A stretch of DNA of 64,000 nt, taken from positions 248,001 to 312,000 of the forward strand of contig NZ_SGXD01000004.1 in assembly GCF_004216915.1 (NCBI RefSeq). The letters run 5' to 3'. Under the pieces are notes generated by a model. The model was given only the letters and a program-made list of their open reading frames with translations, made no database searches and was not told where the DNA came from. Source of the stretch: Motilibacter rhizosphaerae (GTDB lineage: Bacteria; Actinomycetota; Actinomycetes; Motilibacterales; Motilibacteraceae). The position numbers were made by a program, and so were the translations under genes. This document shows positions 8,832 through 16,461 of this stretch, piece by piece (positions within the stretch are counted from its first letter, which is position 1; the number at the start of each line of letters is the position of its first letter).

Positions 8832-9401
8832 CTAGCTCTGGTTGAAGAAGCCGTTCTCCGCCATGCGGGCCCGCTCCTCCGCCGTCACCGAGACGTTGGC
8901 CGGGGAGAGCAGGAACACCTTGCTCGTCACCCGCTCGATCGTGCCGCGCAGGCCGAAGATGAGGCCCGCCGCGAAGTCCACGAGGCGCTTGGCGTCGGCG
9001 TCGTCCATGTCCGTGAGGTTCATGATCACGGGCGTGCCGGAGCGGAAGCTCTCGCCGATCTGCTTGGCGTCGTTGTAGGACCGCGGGTGGATGGTCGTGA
9101 TCCGGTCCAGGCCGTACGCCGCGGCGGGCTCGGGGGCCGCGCGGTGCACGGTGGCCAGCGAGCCCTCGGTCCCGAGCGCGGTGGAGCCCTTGCGCAGGTC
9201 GGCACCCAGGCGGGAGGGCTCGCGGCGGGGGGCCGGCGCGGGCTCGTCGACCTCGCGGACCGGACGGGCCGCGGCGCGCGCCGGGACCGGCGCGGGAGCG
9301 TCGTCGTAGTCCTCGGCGTAGTCCTGGTAGTCCTCGTAGTGCTCGGCGTCGTCCTCGACCAGCCCGAGGTAGACCGCCATCTTGCGCATCCCACCGGCCA
9401 T
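8832..9401 (-). CDS. sepF: cell division protein SepF
   Basis: SepF anchors and bundles FtsZ at the membrane, and in actinobacteria it takes the place of FtsA. The N-terminus [15 protein letters not shown] is the conserved amphipathic start, followed by an acidic, Tyr-rich linker (residues 20-45). The C-terminal SepF domain includes [34 protein letters not shown] and VFLLSPANV. The product is 189 residues. I chose ATG 9401 because an AGAGG lies 8 bases upstream and the protein then starts with the family's MAG(x)MRKM motif; frames further upstream are not conserved in character. Confidence 0.95.
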   Translation of the reverse strand: MAGGMRKMAVYLGLVEDDAEHYEDYQDYAEDYDDAPAPVPARAAARPVREVDEPAPAPRREPSRLGADLRKGSTALGTEGSLATVHRAAPEPAAAYGLDRITTIHPRSYNDAKQIGESFRSGTPVIMNLTDMDDADAKRLVDFAAGLIFGLRGTIERVTSKVFLLSPANVSVTAEERARMAENGFFNQS

Positions 9402-9476
9402 GCGGCGCACCTCTCGATCTCTCGTTGCTGACGTGCAGGGCGTCCCACCCGGGGTGGTCCGGCCGCTGGACGTGCG

Positions 9477-9499
9477 CCCTGCCACCGGCGGTGGCAGGG
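9477..9499 (-). terminator. hairpin downstream of yggS
   Basis: CCCTGCCACC (9477-9486) and GGTGGCAGGG (9490-9499) form a perfect 10-bp stem with a 3-base loop, 15 bases past the yggS stop. It may separate the ftsZ-pgeF-yggS unit from sepF-yggT-divIVA, or only weaken read-through. Confidence 0.5.
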
Positions 9500-9513
9500 G
9501 TGCCGGCTCGACG

Positions 9514-10215
9514 TTAGCGGAGCGCGGGACGGTTCCCGAGCAACGCGCTGCCGATCCGGACGTGTGTCGCGCCGGCGGCGACGGCCTGCTCGAGGTCGCC
9601 GCTCATGCCGGCCGAGAGCACCCGCGCGGACGGGTGCTCCCGCAGGAGCCGGGCGTGCACCCCGGCGAGCACCGCGAACGCCGGCGCGGGGTCGGCACCG
9701 CGCGGCGCGACCGCCATGAGGCCGCCGAGCACGAGCGCGGGCTCCCCCGCGACCGCCTCGGCGAGCGCCGGCACGTCCTCGGGCGCGGCGCCTCCCCGCC
9801 CGGGCGCGCCGGGCGGGTCGAGGGCGACCTGGAGCAGCACCTCGAGGGCGCGCCCCCGCCGCTCCGCCGCGCGCGCGAGCGCCGCCACGAGCCGCTGCCG
9901 GTCGACCGACTCGACGACGTCGGCGAAGCCGGCAACGGCCGCGGCCTTGTTGGTCTGCAGCTGGCCCACGAAGCGCCAGCGCAGCCCGAGGTCGGCGCAC
10001 TCGGCGTGCTTGGGGCGCGCCTCCTGCTCGCGGTTCTCCGCCACCTCGCCGACGCCGAGCCCGGCGAGGACCCGGACGTCGGAGGCCGGGTGCGTCTTGG
10101 TCACCGCGACGAGCGTCACGGAGCCGGGCTCGCGCCCCGCGCCGGCGCAGGCGGCGGCGATGCGGGTGCGCACCTCCTCCAGCCGGGCGGCGAGCTCCTC
10201 GGGCCGCCCGGTCAC
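9514..10215 (-). CDS. yggS: YggS/PROSC family PLP-binding protein
   Basis: YggS proteins bind pyridoxal 5'-phosphate in an alanine racemase-like barrel and help keep the free PLP and amino acid pools in balance. [13 protein letters not shown] contains the PLP lysine (VTK). [23 protein letters not shown] and [15 protein letters not shown] are all family signatures, although GQLQTNK replaces the commoner GHLQSNK. The product has 233 residues. The GTG start at 10215 overlaps the pgeF stop as GTGA. A place next to ftsZ is usual in actinobacteria, though the link to division is unexplained. Confidence 0.93.
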   Translation of the reverse strand: MTGRPEELAARLEEVRTRIAAACAGAGREPGSVTLVAVTKTHPASDVRVLAGLGVGEVAENREQEARPKHAECADLGLRWRFVGQLQTNKAAAVAGFADVVESVDRQRLVAALARAAERRGRALEVLLQVALDPPGAPGRGGAAPEDVPALAEAVAGEPALVLGGLMAVAPRGADPAPAFAVLAGVHARLLREHPSARVLSAGMSGDLEQAVAAGATHVRIGSALLGNRPALR

Positions 10216-10946
10216 GCGGGCGCCCCTGGGGGCTCGACCCAGGCGAGGCCGGCCGAGCGCCCGGTGGTCCGGGCGCGCCGGTAGGAGAACAGGTCCGCGT
10301 CCTCGTACGTGCACCCCGGGACCTCCTCGGCCGGCACGCCGAGCACGCGCAGCTGCTCGAGCACCCCGGCGGCCACGTCGAGCGCCGGGGTGCCCCAGCG
10401 CGTGACGGAGCGGGTCACGGGCTCGACGGCCGCGACCTCCTCGCGCAGCGCCAGGGGGACCTCGTAGCAGCGGCCGCAGACCGACGGCCCGACGCGCGCG
10501 ACGAGCCGGCCCGCGCCCTGGGCGCGCAGCACCTCGACGAGCTCGGGGACGACGCCGCCGGCCATGCCGCGCCGCCCGGCGTGGGCGACGCCGACCAGCC
10601 CCTCGTCCGGTGCCGCGACGAGCACCGGCGTGCAGTCGGCGACAAGGACGCCGAGGACCAGGCCGGGCACGGCGGTGACCAGCCCGTCCGCCTCCGGCGG
10701 CGGGCCCCCGAGGGGACCGTGGACGACGACCACCCGGGTCCCGTGGACCTGGGAGGCGATGACGAGGGCCTGCTCGCGGAGCCCGAGGGCCGCGGTCACC
10801 CGCCGTCGGTTCTCCGCGACCGCGGCCGGCTCGTCACCGACGTGCGCGGCGAGGTTGAGCGAGTCCCAGGGCTCGCTGCTCACCCCGCCGGCGCGTCCGG
10901 TGACGGTCAGCCCGGTCCTCCCGTGGCGCTCCTGCCAGCGCAGCAC
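10212..10946 (-). CDS. pgeF: PgeF/YfiH family multicopper-fold protein
   Basis: This 244-residue protein of the YfiH (DUF152) family carries the conserved metal-site residues: His in SQVHGTRV, Cys in VADCTPV and His in VAHAGRRG. Members are described as peptidoglycan editing factors that stop L-Ser misincorporation into muropeptides, and as purine nucleoside phosphorylases with zinc. The GTG start at 10946 lies 3 bases after the ftsZ stop. Its position between ftsZ and yggS is the standard one in actinobacteria, which supports a wall-related role. Confidence 0.92.
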   Translation of the reverse strand: MLRWQERHGRTGLTVTGRAGGVSSEPWDSLNLAAHVGDEPAAVAENRRRVTAALGLREQALVIASQVHGTRVVVVHGPLGGPPPEADGLVTAVPGLVLGVLVADCTPVLVAAPDEGLVGVAHAGRRGMAGGVVPELVEVLRAQGAGRLVARVGPSVCGRCYEVPLALREEVAAVEPVTRSVTRWGTPALDVAAGVLEQLRVLGVPAEEVPGCTYEDADLFSYRRARTTGRSAGLAWVEPPGAPA

Positions 10947-10949
10947 CGC

Positions 10950-12227
10950 TTACTTCAGGAAGTCGGGCACGTCGAGGTCGTCCGCGTCGTCGAACACGAT
11001 CGTCCGCGGACGGGCCTGGCGCGCCTCGCCGGTCCGGGGGTCGCGCTGCTCGCTGCGCGGCGCCGGGGTGCGGCTGGGCTCGAACCGGACCTCGCCGCGC
11101 CCGCTCGGCAGCGAGGAGGTGCGGCCGGCGGCGGCGCGGGCCGGCTCCGCCTCGCGGGGCAGCTCGACCTGCTCCTCACGGGGGCGCAGGCCCGCCGGCA
11201 GCGCGACCGCCGGCGGCTGGGGCGCGCCGACGGTGCCCGGCACCCGGCGCCCGGCCTCGTGGGTCCCGCGCCGGCGGGGCAGGCCCCCGTCGAAGCCGGC
11301 GGCGATGACGGTGACGCGCACCTCGTCGCCCAGGGCGTCGTCGATGACCGCGCCGAAGATGATGTTCGCCTCGGGGTGGGCGGCCTCCGCGACGAGCTGC
11401 GCGGCCTCGTTGATCTCGAACAGCCCGAGGTCCGAGCCGCCCGCGATGGACAGCAGCACGCCGTGCGCGCCGTCGATGCTCGCCTCGAGCAGCGGGCTCG
11501 CGATCGCCTGCTCGGCGGCCGTGACGGCGCGGTCGTCGCCGCGCGCGTTGCCGATGCCCATGAGCGCGGAGCCGGCGCCCGACATGACGCTCTTGACGTC
11601 GGCGAAGTCGAGGTTGATGAGGCCGGGGGTCGTGATGAGGTCGGTGATCCCGGACACGCCCTGCAGCAGCACCTGGTCGGCCTGCTTGAACGCGTCGAGC
11701 ATGCTGATCTGCCGGTCGGAGATCGAGAGAAGCCGGTCGTTCGGGATGACGATGAGGGTGTCGACCTCGTTGCGGAGCTCCTCGATGCCGCTCTCCGCGC
11801 TCGTCGAGCGGCGGCGCCCCTCGAAGCCGAACGGCCGGGTGACGACGCCGATCGTCAGCGCGCCGAGGCTGCGGGCGATCCGCGCCACGACGGGCGCGCC
11901 GCCGGTGCCCGTGCCGCCGCCCTCCCCCGCGGTGACGAAGACCATGTCGGCGCCCTTGAGCACCTCCTCGATCTCGTCGGCGTGGTCCTCGGCCGCCTTG
12001 CGGCCGACCTGCGGGTCGGCGCCGGCGCCGAGGCCGCGGGTGAGCTCGCGGCCCACGTCGAGCTTGACGTCGGCGTCGCTCATGAGCAGCGCCTGCGCGT
12101 CGGTGTTGATCGCGATGAACTCGACGCCCTTGAGGCCGACCTCGATCATCCGGTTGACGGCATTGACGCCACCGCCGCCGATGCCCACGACCTTGATGAC
12201 CGCCAGGTAGTTCTGCGGTGCTGCCAC
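10950..12227 (-). CDS. ftsZ: cell division GTPase FtsZ
   Basis: FtsZ is the tubulin homologue that forms the division ring. The 425-residue protein has the nucleotide motif [12 protein letters not shown], the tubulin signature GGGTGTGG (residues 103-110) and the T7-loop segment INLDFADV. A variable Arg/Pro-rich linker ends in the conserved tail [10 protein letters not shown], which binds SepF and FtsW. I chose the GTG at 12227 because it follows GGAGGG with an 8-base spacer and gives the usual [15 protein letters not shown] start. The gene is cut off from ftsQ by a 9-kb insertion and must rely on its own upstream promoter region. Confidence 0.98.
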   Translation of the reverse strand: MAAPQNYLAVIKVVGIGGGGVNAVNRMIEVGLKGVEFIAINTDAQALLMSDADVKLDVGRELTRGLGAGADPQVGRKAAEDHADEIEEVLKGADMVFVTAGEGGGTGTGGAPVVARIARSLGALTIGVVTRPFGFEGRRRSTSAESGIEELRNEVDTLIVIPNDRLLSISDRQISMLDAFKQADQVLLQGVSGITDLITTPGLINLDFADVKSVMSGAGSALMGIGNARGDDRAVTAAEQAIASPLLEASIDGAHGVLLSIAGGSDLGLFEINEAAQLVAEAAHPEANIIFGAVIDDALGDEVRVTVIAAGFDGGLPRRRGTHEAGRRVPGTVGAPQPPAVALPAGLRPREEQVELPREAEPARAAAGRTSSLPSGRGEVRFEPSRTPAPRSEQRDPRTGEARQARPRTIVFDDADDLDVPDFLK

Positions 12228-12462
12228 GTCGGTTGCCCTCCGGTCGGGGCCTGGCGCCATCGCGTCCCGGCCCGGGATCTCGTGCTGTCCTTGCGCTGGG
12301 CTGCGGGTCGCTGAACCCTCACCCTCAAGTGGAGCCTTATAGTTATGTCAACTGCTCCATGACGCAGGACGCTAGCCCCGAGGCGGTCGTCCGTGCCGGA
12401 GGCGCGCCGTACGGACCGGCGTGTCGCGCGCGTCGTGCCGCCACCGGTCCCCGGGAACGCCG
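12228..12462 (-). promoter_or_regulatory. ftsZ upstream region with promoter-like elements
   Basis: Together with the protease terminator at 12463-12498 this fills the gap between the protease and ftsZ. It holds a patch that is AT-rich for this genome. Minus-strand landmarks are a perfect TTGACA (12351-12346), TATAAG (12341-12336) and the imperfect palindrome CTCCACTTGAG. TTGACA and TATAAG are only 4 bases apart, so they cannot be the -35 and -10 of one promoter. Either of two overlapping promoters or a conserved regulatory patch would fit. No gene is seen. Confidence 0.4.
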
Positions 12463-12498
12463 GCGGGGGCTGCCGGACCGTGGTCCGGCAGCCCCCGC
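12463..12498 (-). terminator. terminator after the subtilase gene
   Basis: GCGGGGGCTGCCGGACC (12463-12479) and its exact complement (12482-12498) form a perfect 17-bp stem around a 2-base centre. It lies 38 bases past the protease stop and insulates ftsZ from it. Confidence 0.8.
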
Positions 12499-12536
12499 TG
12501 CTTCCTGCTCCTGCTACTGCTCGTGGTGCTCGGGGC

Positions 12537-15500
12537 TCAGACCTGCACTCCCCCGCAGCTCGACTCGCACCCCTGCTGGCCCCAGACCGCGGACGCGTCC
12601 AGCGCACCGACGACCGGGTCGTGCACGGCCCGCGGCGTGTGGCGCACGGCCGGCGCGCTGGCCGAGGTGGACGGCTGCGGCTGCGTACCCGGCGCCGTGG
12701 CCGACGCGGACGGCTGCGGCTGGGTGCCCGGGGCCGAGCTCGAGGGCTGCGGCTGGCTGCCCGGCGCCGTGGCCGAGACGGAGGGCTGCGGCTGCTCGCC
12801 CGGCGCGGAGGCCGACGAGCTGGGCTGCGGCTGCGTCCCCGGCGCGGTGGCCGAGCTCGAGGGCTGCGGCTGCTCGCCCGGCGCGGACGCCGAGGACGAG
12901 GGCTGCGGGGCGCCCGGGACCGACGAGGAGGCCGACGGGTCCGGAGCCGGGAAGCTCGGCGCCGGGGTCGAGGCGTCGGGGTCGACGACCGTGAAGGCGT
13001 GCGGCAGGAGCACCGTGCGCCCGGCCGAGACCACCGAGACGTCGTACGTGCCGGCGACGAACTGGGGCGCCTCGAACGTGATCCGCGAGCTGGTCACCGA
13101 GACCAGGCTGCCCACCGGCGAGGAGCCGAGCAGGACCGAGGCGTCGGAGCCGAAGCCCGAGCCGCTGACGGTGATGAGCGTCCCGACCTGGCTCGTCGTG
13201 ATCCGCGAGGGCGACACCCCGGTGACCTCCATGCCCGAGGGCTGCGAGGGCTGCGGGTCCGCCGAGCGCGTGGGCTGCGGCTGCCCCGCCGGCGAGGACG
13301 GCTCCGGCTGCGCGGGCTGCGACGGGTCCGCCGGCTGCGACGGGTCGCTGGACGGGGCGGGCGCGGCCGAGTGCGAGGGCTCCGAGGAGGACGACGGCGC
13401 CGGGGCGCCAGGCTCCGAGGCCGGCGAGGACGGCTCCGGCTGCGCGGGCTGCGACGGGTCCGCCGGCTGCGACGGGTCGCTGGACGGGGCGGGCGCGGCC
13501 GGGTGCGAGGGCTCCGAGGACGACGACGGCGCCGGGGCGCCCGGCTGCGAGGCCGAGGAGGACGGCTGCGGGTCGGCGGACTGCGTACCCGTCGGGGCAG
13601 CGGTCGGCTCGGCGCTCGCGGAGCCGGACGGTGCCGGTGCCCCCGCGCTCGAGCTGGGCTGCGGCGCACCGGTGCCCGTGGAGCTCGACGGGTTCGGCGC
13701 CGAGACCGGCGCACCGATGACGAGCGGCGCCACCTGCGGCCGGGTCACGGGCTGGCCGCCCTTGGTCAGCTGCGCGAGGACCGCGTAGTCCCCGTCCGGC
13801 AGGTCGAGCGACATCGGCACCGCGTTGGACCCGGTGTACGCCAGCGGGATCGTGACGCTGCCGTCCTCCCCCGTCGTGTACTGCTTGCCCTGCACGGTGA
13901 TGTCGGTGTCGGCCAGCGCGAGGACGTCCGGCGACTGGTGCACCGCGAGGGTGATGCGCAGACCGTCGGCGCCGTCGGCGGCGCCGTGGACGGCGACCGT
14001 CGGGTGCGCGGTGCCGCTGGGCTGGCCGCCCATGCCGGAGAAGGCGTACGTCACGGGACCGCCCACACCGGCGCCGAGGAAGCCGACGTCGAGGCGGCCA
14101 CCGGTCACGGACCGGCCCTGGAACTGCGGCAGGGTCTTGACCCCGCCGAGGATCGCGGCGCGCACGTCGGCGACCGTGGCGGTCGGGTGCAGCGAGCGGT
14201 AGAGCGCGACCGCGCCGGCCACGTTGGGGGCCGAGGCGGAGGTGCCGTCCCAGGCGGAGTAGCCGCCGCCGTACAGCGTCCCGACGATGGCCTGGCCGGG
14301 CGCGAACAGGTCGACGGAGCCCGCGCCGTACGCCGAGAAGCCCGTCACCGCGTCGTTGGCGTCGCTCGCCCCGACGGTGATGAGGTTCGGCAGCTGGGCG
14401 CTGTCGTGGTAGCTCGCGGGGTACATCGGCGAGCTGTCGCGGTTGCCCGAGTCGTTGCCGGCGGAGGCGATGACCATGACGCCGTGCTGGCCGGCGTACG
14501 CGATGGCGTCGCGGAGCTGCTGCGCCGCCCAGTCGTTGCTCGGGCCGCCGAAGGAGCAGTTGACCACGGTCGCGCCGTGGTCCACGGCGTACCGGACGGC
14601 CTTGGCGGCGAGGACCACGTCGAGGCCGTTCGCCGTGCCGACCACGAGCGGCATGATCTGCGCGCCGGGCGCGACGCCGGCCGCGCCGACGCCGTTGCCC
14701 ATGCGGGCGGCCGCGGTGCCCGCGACCCAGGTGCCGTGCCGGACGTCCGCGCCGGTGCCGGCGTTGGTGACGTCGGCGTTGCCCTGGAGGAAGTTCCAGC
14801 CGTGGCAGTCGCCGGCGAGCCCGTCGCCGTCGGTGTCCTGCGTGCCGCAGGCCTCGTTCGGGTTCGACCAGAGGGCGCCCTGCAGGTCCTCGTGCGAGGT
14901 GTCGAAGCCGGTGTCCACCACCGCGATGACCTGGCCCTGGCCGAGCGTCGCGTCCCACGCCTTCAGCGCGCCGATGTCGGCACCCGCGGTGGCGGTGCCG
15001 CTCGCGGCGCGGCCGGTGTTGTGGAGGTTCCAGGCGTAGCCGAAGAGCGCGTCGCTGGGCGCCGCCATGTGCGGCATCATCCGCGCCGCCTCCTGCACGG
15101 CGGCGACGCCGGGGAGCTTCGCGACCTCGTCCTTCGGCAGCGTCGTGGCGACGTAGATGCGGCTCTCGTCGACGCGCGAGGCCGTGATGACCCCGGGGGC
15201 CTCCTTGATGGCGTCGACGGCCGGGTCGGCCGCCGGCGCGGTCGGCGTGCTGGCGGCCGGGGCGCTCGCGACGGGCGCGGCGGTGCTGGGCTGAGGGGCT
15301 GCGACGGCCGGGGCCGGCTTGGCGCTCGCGGCCGGGGTGCTGGCGGCGGGGGCGTTGGCGGCCGGGGTGCTGTCGGCGGGAGCGGGGTCCGCCACGCGGT
15401 TGCCGCCGCCGACGACGACCGACTGGCCGTGGTTGGTGTAGACGAGCTGGCCCTTGGCGTTGCGCGACAGCGTGCCGCCCTCGCCGAGCCGCTTCACCGC

Positions 15501-15863
15501 CGCCTGGTACGCCGGGAGGTCCACCCCGTCGAGCACCGGCTTCGCCGCGGCCTCGAGCGCCGCGGCGACCGTGCGGCCGCGCGTGACGCTGACGGCCTGG
15601 CCGCGCGTGGCCGGCGCGGTGCGAGTGGCGGGCGCCGTGCGACCGCCGGTGCGGGCCTTGCCCGCCTTCGTCGGCGCCAGGGTGACGACGTACTGCTGGA
15701 AGGCGTCGGGGGCGCTGCTGGTCTTCCACGCCTGCACGCTGTGCAGGTGCGGGCCGCGCGACCCCGCCCAGACCGCTCCGCTGCCGCCGCCGGCGACGAG
15801 GACCGCCGCCAGGGCCGTCGCGGTCGCCCGCTTCGGCATGCCCGTCACTGGTACGCGCACCAT
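12537..15863 (-). CDS. large secreted S8 (subtilisin-like) serine protease with IPT/TIG domain and Ser/Pro-rich repeats
   Basis: This is a 1108-residue secreted endopeptidase. A signal peptide is visible (MVRVPVTGMPKRA, then a hydrophobic stretch ending near GAVWAGS). An Ala/Pro-rich pro-region follows. The catalytic triad is Asp317 (VVDTGFD), His376 (RHGTWVAG) and Ser542 (DGTSASAP). After the catalytic domain come a Ser/Pro/Glu-rich linker with a perfect-length 44-residue tandem duplication, an IPT/TIG fold (VTGVSPSRITTSQVGTLITV), and a C-terminal block of about 12-residue [11 protein letters not shown]-type repeats ending with a CESSC segment. There is no LPxTG anchor. The ATG at 15863 follows AGGAGG with a 7-base spacer. 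It sits inside the split division cluster, with no functional link visible. Confidence 0.92.
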   Translation of the reverse strand: MVRVPVTGMPKRATATALAAVLVAGGGSGAVWAGSRGPHLHSVQAWKTSSAPDAFQQYVVTLAPTKAGKARTGGRTAPATRTAPATRGQAVSVTRGRTVAAALEAAAKPVLDGVDLPAYQAAVKRLGEGGTLSRNAKGQLVYTNHGQSVVVGGGNRVADPAPADSTPAANAPAASTPAASAKPAPAVAAPQPSTAAPVASAPAASTPTAPAADPAVDAIKEAPGVITASRVDESRIYVATTLPKDEVAKLPGVAAVQEAARMMPHMAAPSDALFGYAWNLHNTGRAASGTATAGADIGALKAWDATLGQGQVIAVVDTGFDTSHEDLQGALWSNPNEACGTQDTDGDGLAGDCHGWNFLQGNADVTNAGTGADVRHGTWVAGTAAARMGNGVGAAGVAPGAQIMPLVVGTANGLDVVLAAKAVRYAVDHGATVVNCSFGGPSNDWAAQQLRDAIAYAGQHGVMVIASAGNDSGNRDSSPMYPASYHDSAQLPNLITVGASDANDAVTGFSAYGAGSVDLFAPGQAIVGTLYGGGYSAWDGTSASAPNVAGAVALYRSLHPTATVADVRAAILGGVKTLPQFQGRSVTGGRLDVGFLGAGVGGPVTYAFSGMGGQPSGTAHPTVAVHGAADGADGLRITLAVHQSPDVLALADTDITVQGKQYTTGEDGSVTIPLAYTGSNAVPMSLDLPDGDYAVLAQLTKGGQPVTRPQVAPLVIGAPVSAPNPSSSTGTGAPQPSSSAGAPAPSGSASAEPTAAPTGTQSADPQPSSSASQPGAPAPSSSSEPSHPAAPAPSSDPSQPADPSQPAQPEPSSPASEPGAPAPSSSSEPSHSAAPAPSSDPSQPADPSQPAQPEPSSPAGQPQPTRSADPQPSQPSGMEVTGVSPSRITTSQVGTLITVSGSGFGSDASVLLGSSPVGSLVSVTSSRITFEAPQFVAGTYDVSVVSAGRTVLLPHAFTVVDPDASTPAPSFPAPDPSASSSVPGAPQPSSSASAPGEQPQPSSSATAPGTQPQPSSSASAPGEQPQPSVSATAPGSQPQPSSSAPGTQPQPSASATAPGTQPQPSTSASAPAVRHTPRAVHDPVVGALDASAVWGQQGCESSCGGVQV
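12640..12930 (-). repeat. C-terminal Ser/Pro repeat block of the subtilase
   Basis: About eight to nine imperfect units encode variants of [13 protein letters not shown]. The DNA repeats with a period of about 36-39 bases and alternating EQPQ and TQPQ versions. This looks like a flexible, probably glycosylated, surface stalk and is a likely site of length variation. Confidence 0.75.
13291..13554 (-). repeat. 132-bp tandem duplication inside the subtilase linker
   Basis: Copy one runs 13291-13422 and copy two 13423-13554. They are identical except at a few positions and encode 44 residues each of the Ser/Pro/Asp-rich linker (SDPSQPADPSQPAQPEPSSP motif in both). The near-identity points to a recent in-frame duplication. 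Confidence 0.9.
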
Positions 15864-16005
15864 CGAGGTACCTCCTGCTCCGTCGCTGATCTGCAGGAGG
15901 GATCGGCCCCCGCGGCGGCGGGTGCGCAGCGCCGGGCGGGTTGAGGCCTTGGTCCCGGGCCCCGCCGGTGGGGAGGCTCGCCGGGAGGGTCCTTCCTGCA
16001 ACGCC

Positions 16006-16235
16006 CGTGATCATGCACGTCTTGGGAGTGGCAGCGGCAGGGGCAGCGGCGGCAGCCGCGGCACAGAGCGGCCGCCCCCTCCACCCCCGTGATCATGCAC
16101 GTCCTGGGCAGCGGCAGCGGCAGAGGCAGCGGCGGCAGCCGCCGCCCGAAGCGGCCGCCCCCTCCACCCCCGTGATCATGCACGTCCTGGGCACTGGGGG
16201 GTTGTCCGCCGACCAGGCCGTGATCATGCACATCG
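16006..16235. repeat. intergenic repeat array with core CGTGATCATGCACGTC
   Basis: The gap between the subtilase start (15863) and the DUF222 gene (16453) holds four copies of CGTGATCATGCA at 16006, 16088, 16171 and 16219. The first three are parts of a unit of about 82-83 bases that also contains a run of GGCAGC triplets and GCGGCCGCCCCCTCCACC. The fourth copy lacks the rest. The core carries the TGATCA palindrome. No convincing gene lies here; open frames across it only translate the repeat. It resembles a dispersed repeat family of the host, or remains of a mobile element next to the 13E12-like gene. Confidence 0.8.
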
Positions 16236-16417
16236 TGGGGAGCGGCGAAGCTGTCAGTGGCACGTGTTGCCTCCGCTGCTGCCGGGTGAGTCTCACAGCG
16301 GTGACGGGCTACGGACGCGGCGAAGGAGGAGCCAGCCCCGCGAGATCGACGGAGCGCACTCGCTCCGCATGGGCGGTCGGCACCAGCAGAACTGCGCGGC
16401 GAGGTCGGGTCCAGCCC

Positions 16418-16446
16418 TTGCTCGACTCTCGCCGATCGCGTACTAT
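16418..16446 (+). promoter_or_regulatory. promoter of the DUF222-HNH gene (leaderless)
   Basis: TTGCTC (16418-16423) and TACTAT (16441-16446) are separated by exactly 17 bases. Transcription would start 7 bases after the -10, at the A of the ATG at 16453, so the mRNA is predicted to be leaderless. The SOS box overlaps the end of the -10 and the start site, so LexA would block polymerase. Confidence 0.75.
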
Positions 16447-16447
16447 T

Positions 16448-16461
16448 CGAACATGCGTTCG
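16448..16461. promoter_or_regulatory. LexA operator (SOS box) over the DUF222-HNH start codon
   Basis: CGAACATGCGTTCG matches the actinobacterial/Bacillus SOS consensus CGAACRNRYGTTCG at every defined position. It lies in the longer near-palindrome TTCGAACATGCGTTCGAA. It covers the -10 edge, the predicted transcription start and the first codons. In Mycobacterium tuberculosis several 13E12 repeat-family genes are known LexA targets, which fits. Confidence 0.88.

Noticed and set aside
12346-12351. TTGACA as a -35 box paired with TATAAG as a -10 for ftsZ
   Set aside because: The two are only 4 bases apart, so they cannot form one promoter. Kept only as landmarks in the ftsZ upstream region.
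16006-16235. CRISPR array
   Set aside because: The repeat copies are about 82, 83 and 48 bases apart, the spaces between them are themselves repeats, and there are no cas genes. It does not fit a CRISPR layout.
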